From positions 1-8,462 of the forward strand of contig JAUWTC010000081.1 in assembly GCA_030609785.1 (NCBI GenBank): a stretch of DNA of 8,462 bases, in the 5' to 3' direction. Position numbers and translations under genes: made by a program. Source of the stretch: Holophagae bacterium (GTDB lineage Bacteria; Acidobacteriota; Thermoanaerobaculia; Thermoanaerobaculales; Sulfomarinibacteraceae). Below are positions 6,407 through 8,462 of the stretch, piece after piece (positions within the stretch are counted from its first letter, which is position 1; every line of letters begins with the position of its first letter). The notes beneath the pieces are model-generated. The model had not been told where the DNA came from. It searched no databases and saw only the letters and a program-made list of their open reading frames with translations.

Positions 6407-7846
6407 TTACTCTTCGTGCCCCTTCGTGTCCTTCGTGGACAAGTCTTCATGTTCCTTTGAGTCCTTCGTGGACGGCTGACCCTCCGGGACTTCGAGCAAA
6501 CTCCCAAGTTGCTGGAGGATCTGGGCCTCAATGGGGACCAGCACGCTCCTGCCGTCATCCAGGGCGTAGGGATCGAAAGCGGTTCCGGTCACCGCAAAAA
6601 CAACACCATCGCCTGATTCGGGGTGCACCCAGACGCCCGCCAAGAGTCCGTAGGCCTCACCAAAATGCCCGATCCAACGCCGTTGATCACCGGCAAAGAG
6701 TCGATCCCCTTCCGTCGTACCGGTGATGACACGGGGGCCTGTTGCGTACACGTGAAGGGTGCCGTCATAGCCCTCGATATTAGCGGCGGCGGGGTCATAG
6801 CGCCAGGCAAGACGCCTCAGCTCCATCACGCTCTCGGGGACAAGCACTCGAACATCTCCGACCCTGCCGTCACTCATCAGGAGTTTCGCCAACTTTTCAA
6901 GCCCTCTCAGAGACAACCGCGCCCCGCCCTGGGGGCTGAACTGGGCCCCATTGGTACCCGGGCGGTAGTCCGCGCCGTCAGGCAAGGCAGCAGGGATGCC
7001 CTCAGCGATGTCGTCGACCTGGGCCACCCAGGGACCCTCGGGATGCCAGACCTCCTCCTGGTCACGCTTGCGATAGAGCGTCGCCAGACTCCTCTGCTCG
7101 GGCTCGGAAAGCGCGGCAACGTTGAACCCTCCCGACAAACCCAGAGGCACGAAGAAATACTGCTGCATCACCTCGTCGAAACGAACGCCGGTCACCTTCT
7201 CCAGGATGGTACCGACAACCCCGTAGTTCAGATTGGCATATTCGAAAAAGGCGCCCGGTCCTCGATCCACACTCTCTTCGTCGATCTGAAATCGGTCGTC
7301 GAAGTCCGGATCGGCAGGATCGAACACCTCGGCAAGGGCACGCGGATATCGAATGATGTAGGACTCTCCCGCATCGCGAATCGACGAGGTGTGGGAAAGC
7401 AGCTGCCGAAGCGTTATGGCCCGATCAGGAAAATGTGGATTGCAAAGCTCCCACCCGAGGACCTCCGAGACGTCGGAATCCAACTCAAGCGCCCCCTCTT
7501 CCACCAATTGCATGACGACGATGGCGGACAGCATTTTCGAAATTGATGCGACCCGCATCAGGCTTTCGGGGGTCAGGGCGCAGTCGTTCTTTCCTGCCGG
7601 ATCGATATGGGCCCGCCCGAAGGTGGCCTCAAAAGTCACCTCACCTTGACGCATTACCGCCACGGCAAGCCCGGCGAGGGCCCGTGTCGATTGCCCCCCG
7701 CCGTTGGTCAGATCCTGCAAGGCAGCTCGCACTTCGTCTTCTACCTCCAGTCCGGACCCTTCCGGACCGGGCGTTTTGACGTCTCCGCACGCGAAGATCA
7801 AGAGTCCTCCCACCAACACCGTCACCACCATCGAAAGCTTTCGCAT
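6407..7846 (-). CDS. Beta-lactamase-fold serine hydrolase lipoprotein (class C / PBP-like), with repeat-encoded C-terminal tail
   Basis: A 479-aa protein with a signal peptide (residues 1-19) and lipobox IFAC with Cys20, hence probably an exported, lipid-anchored enzyme. The penicillin-binding fold motifs are all present: S-x-x-K as Ser101-Ile-Ser-Lys104, Y-x-N as Tyr203-Ala-Asn205, and H-x-G as His394-Phe-Gly396 in place of KTG. The His variant is common in esterase, D-aminopeptidase and DD-peptidase-like members of this family, so antibiotic hydrolysis is not implied. The last 21 residues (459-479) are two copies of STKD(T/S)K(G/E)HE(E/D), translated from copy B repeats; the ancestral gene probably ended near residue 450-458 before the element arrived. 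ATG 7846 has no clear Shine-Dalgarno site but a GATAGT box seven bases upstream. Linkage to a dipeptide epimerase makes a cell-wall peptide role attractive but unproved. Confidence 0.88.
   Translation of the reverse strand: MRKLSMVVTVLVGGLLIFACGDVKTPGPEGSGLEVEDEVRAALQDLTNGGGQSTRALAGLAVAVMRQGEVTFEATFGRAHIDPAGKNDCALTPESLMRVASISKMLSAIVVMQLVEEGALELDSDVSEVLGWELCNPHFPDRAITLRQLLSHTSSIRDAGESYIIRYPRALAEVFDPADPDFDDRFQIDEESVDRGPGAFFEYANLNYGVVGTILEKVTGVRFDEVMQQYFFVPLGLSGGFNVAALSEPEQRSLATLYRKRDQEEVWHPEGPWVAQVDDIAEGIPAALPDGADYRPGTNGAQFSPQGGARLSLRGLEKLAKLLMSDGRVGDVRVLVPESVMELRRLAWRYDPAAANIEGYDGTLHVYATGPRVITGTTEGDRLFAGDQRRWIGHFGEAYGLLAGVWVHPESGDGVVFAVTGTAFDPYALDDGRSVLVPIEAQILQQLGSLLEVPEGQPSTKDSKEHEDLSTKDTKGHEE
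6410..6472 (-). other. Element-derived coding tail of the serine hydrolase
   Basis: These 21 codons lie wholly inside the right-hand repeats of copy B. In this frame the CACGAAGG repeat reads STKDTKGHEE and is followed directly by TAA (6409-6407). The tail is highly charged and unlike the rest of the protein. The same peptide would be read from the equivalent strand of copy A's right repeat. Confidence 0.75.
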
Positions 7847-7853
7847 GCAGACT

Positions 7854-7859
7854 ACTATC
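7854..7859 (-). promoter_or_regulatory. GATAGT box before the serine hydrolase gene
   Basis: On the minus strand GGGATAGTAG ends seven bases before the ATG at 7846, matching the GGG-plus-TA box seen before the antiporter. There is no Shine-Dalgarno site between, so a leaderless start is likely. The -35 region would fall on a T-rich stretch (about 7876-7882), just inside the edge of copy C. Confidence 0.4.
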
Positions 7860-7895
7860 CCATGCTCTTCGGTTCAGAAAAAGACCCATGAAAAT

Positions 7896-8184
7896 ATCCA
7901 CGAAGGACACGAAGGGACACCAAGATGGGTGAGCTGATCTTGAACGAAGTCTTTGCGATCGTCGGGGCGGCGATTGAGGTGCATAGAGAACTCGGGTCGG
8001 GTTTTCTGGAAACGAGCGGGTTGCGAGTTGGCATTCTCATTAACTTCGGCTCACACGGCAACCTCGAATGGAAGAGATATGTCAGATAGCTGCGAAGCCC
8101 TTCGTGAATTACTCTTCGTGCCCCTTCGTGTCCTTCGTGGATAGCTTCTGTTTTCCTTCGTGTCCCTTCGTGTCCTTCGTGGAT
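7896..8184 (+). mobile_element. CACGAAGG terminal-repeat element, copy C (internally deleted)
   Basis: Left repeat 7896-7925 and right repeat 8113-8142 are inverted copies with two mismatches in 30. A second right-hand repeat with three full units ends at 8184. The spacer between the two right repeats resembles that of copy A, while CCCTTCGTGAATT before the first right repeat is shared with copy B. A different interior segment from that in copy B is missing (equivalent to 4323-4532 of copy A, 210 bp). The element occupies the divergent gap between the serine hydrolase and the symporter. Confidence 0.7.
7925..8089 (+). pseudogene. GxxExxY remnant, different in-frame deletion, 54 codons
   Basis: The ORF MGELILNEVFAIVGAAIEVH... 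keeps the N-terminal helix through GFLE, then jumps to TSGLRVGILINFG and ends LEWKRYVR-TAG exactly as copy A. Missing are 70 codons (copy A residues 31-100), including the Y of GxxExxY and all of the Asp/Glu/Lys core, plus one codon near residue 8. Frame is preserved on both sides. AAGGGA in the left repeat is a weak ribosome site. It is catalytically dead if the family is a nuclease, and perhaps only a relic. Confidence 0.6.
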
Positions 8185-8187
8185 TAT

Positions 8188-8222
8188 TCCTCCGTGTTTC
8201 CTGCGTGTTTTTCGTGGATGAA
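8188..8222 (-). repeat. Diverged extra copy of the terminal repeat
   Basis: After copy C the same periodic pattern continues in altered form: on the minus strand it contains CCACGAAAAACACGCAGG and then AAACACGGAGGAA, again about 10 bp apart. It is either an older insertion or a second subtype of the repeat, and it abuts the symporter promoter region. Confidence 0.5.
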
Positions 8223-8233
8223 TTCTCCCCTGG

Positions 8234-8244
8234 TACGGTAGGAT
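8234..8244 (+). promoter_or_regulatory. TACGGTAGGAT box upstream of the symporter
   Basis: GGTACGGTAGGAT offers overlapping -10 candidates (TACGGT or TAGGAT). TTCGTG at 8211-8216, part of the repeat, lies 17 bp before TACGGT and could act as a poor -35. A proper leader follows, with a Shine-Dalgarno site at 8261-8267. Confidence 0.3.
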
Positions 8245-8274
8245 GTCTCGAAATTCGCCCGGAAGGATTTTCCA

Positions 8275-8462
8275 TTGCATCTCGCAAACATTGATTGGCT
8301 CGTACTCGCCACCTACGGCATCTTGGCCGTGGGCATCGGTCTGCTCGCCGCACGAAGAGCGGGACGGGGGGCGGCGGACTTCTTCCTCTCCGGTCGATCG
8401 GCGCCGTGGTGGCTTCTCGGTATCTCGATGGTGGCCACGACATTCTCTACCGACACCCCAAA
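8275..8462 (+). CDS. Sodium:solute symporter (SSS family), N-terminus only
   Basis: Sixty-two codons are visible before the right edge cuts the gene. The first residues (HLANIDWLVLATYGILAVGIGL) make the first membrane segment, then AARRAGRGAADFFLSGRSAPWW is the family's characteristic cytoplasmic-loop sequence, followed by LLGISMVATTFSTDTP, the start of the second segment with the Na+-site-rich pattern of SSS proteins. The start is TTG at 8275, supported by GGAAGGA at 8261-8267 with 7-base spacing; no in-frame ATG offers a better start. The protein would be an inner-membrane Na+-coupled importer of a sugar, amino acid or similar solute. Given the epimerase, kinase and serine hydrolase nearby, a cell-wall sugar or muropeptide fragment is a reasonable guess, but the substrate cannot be read from this fragment. 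Confidence 0.85.
   Translation, partial: MHLANIDWLVLATYGILAVGIGLLAARRAGRGAADFFLSGRSAPWWLLGISMVATTFSTDTP

Larger units (their letters stand above)
6206..6473 (+). mobile_element. CACGAAGG terminal-repeat element, copy B (internally deleted)
   Basis: Left repeat 6206-6235 and right repeat 6411-6440 are inverted copies with three mismatches in 30. A second right-hand repeat, more decayed, ends at 6473. Relative to copy A, 225 bp are missing between two copies of ATTGAAGG (4247-4254 and 4472-4479 in copy A), a classic slippage or microhomology deletion. It starts 19 bp after the NhaC stop, and its right end is read, on the minus strand, as the end of the serine hydrolase gene. Confidence 0.7.

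Noticed and set aside
6623..7546. 307-aa plus-strand open frame
   Set aside because: It is a shadow of the serine hydrolase, whose S-x-x-K, Y-x-N and H-x-G motifs are on the minus strand.
4204..8222. CRISPR array from the recurring CACGAAGG repeats
   Set aside because: Units are 8-10 bp with no unique spacers, clusters lie kilobases apart in inverted pairs, and there are no cas genes.

Overview
The window is GC-rich bacterial chromosome. Two genes carry lipoprotein signal peptides, which suggests a Gram-negative-type cell. The mix of an NhaC antiporter, a sulfatase-like TPR lipoprotein, a GxxExxY protein and CACGAAGG-type dispersed repeats recalls Acidobacteriota or a neighbouring deep-branching phylum. 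That placement is an impression only; nothing here fixes the taxon.

Layout, left to right. Minus strand, 1-1882: a two-gene operon of an L-Ala-D/L-Glu type dipeptide epimerase followed, 3 bp after its stop, by a BadF/BadG-type amino-sugar kinase that runs off the left edge. The gap 1883-2146 holds a 123-bp palindromic, MITE-like repeat (1970-2092) between divergent genes. Plus strand: a sulfatase-superfamily lipoprotein with a C-terminal TPR region (2147-4189) and an NhaC-type Na+/H+ antiporter (4750-6186). Minus strand, 6407-7846: a beta-lactamase-fold serine hydrolase lipoprotein. Plus strand, from 8275: the N-terminus of a sodium:solute symporter (SSS), cut by the right edge.

The host genes fit, by inference, a cell-wall (muropeptide) salvage neighbourhood: symporter for uptake, serine hydrolase outside the cytoplasm, epimerase for the L-Ala-D-Glu dipeptide, kinase for the amino sugar.

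The most striking content is a small repeat family placed in three successive intergenic gaps: copy A 4204-4693, copy B 6206-6473, copy C 7896-8184. Each has near-identical 30-bp terminal inverted repeats built from CACGAAGG units at 9-10 bp spacing. Copy A encodes an intact 125-aa GxxExxY protein with a PD-(D/E)xK-like core. Copies B and C carry two different internal deletions, 225 and 210 bp, both exactly in frame. They leave 56- and 54-codon ORFs that lack the presumed catalytic core but keep the C-terminus. The left terminal repeat supplies the ribosome binding site of the ORF. The right end of copy B supplies the last 21 codons and the stop of the neighbouring serine hydrolase. This looks like a miniature element family with one full-length member and two non-coding-competent or repurposed derivatives.
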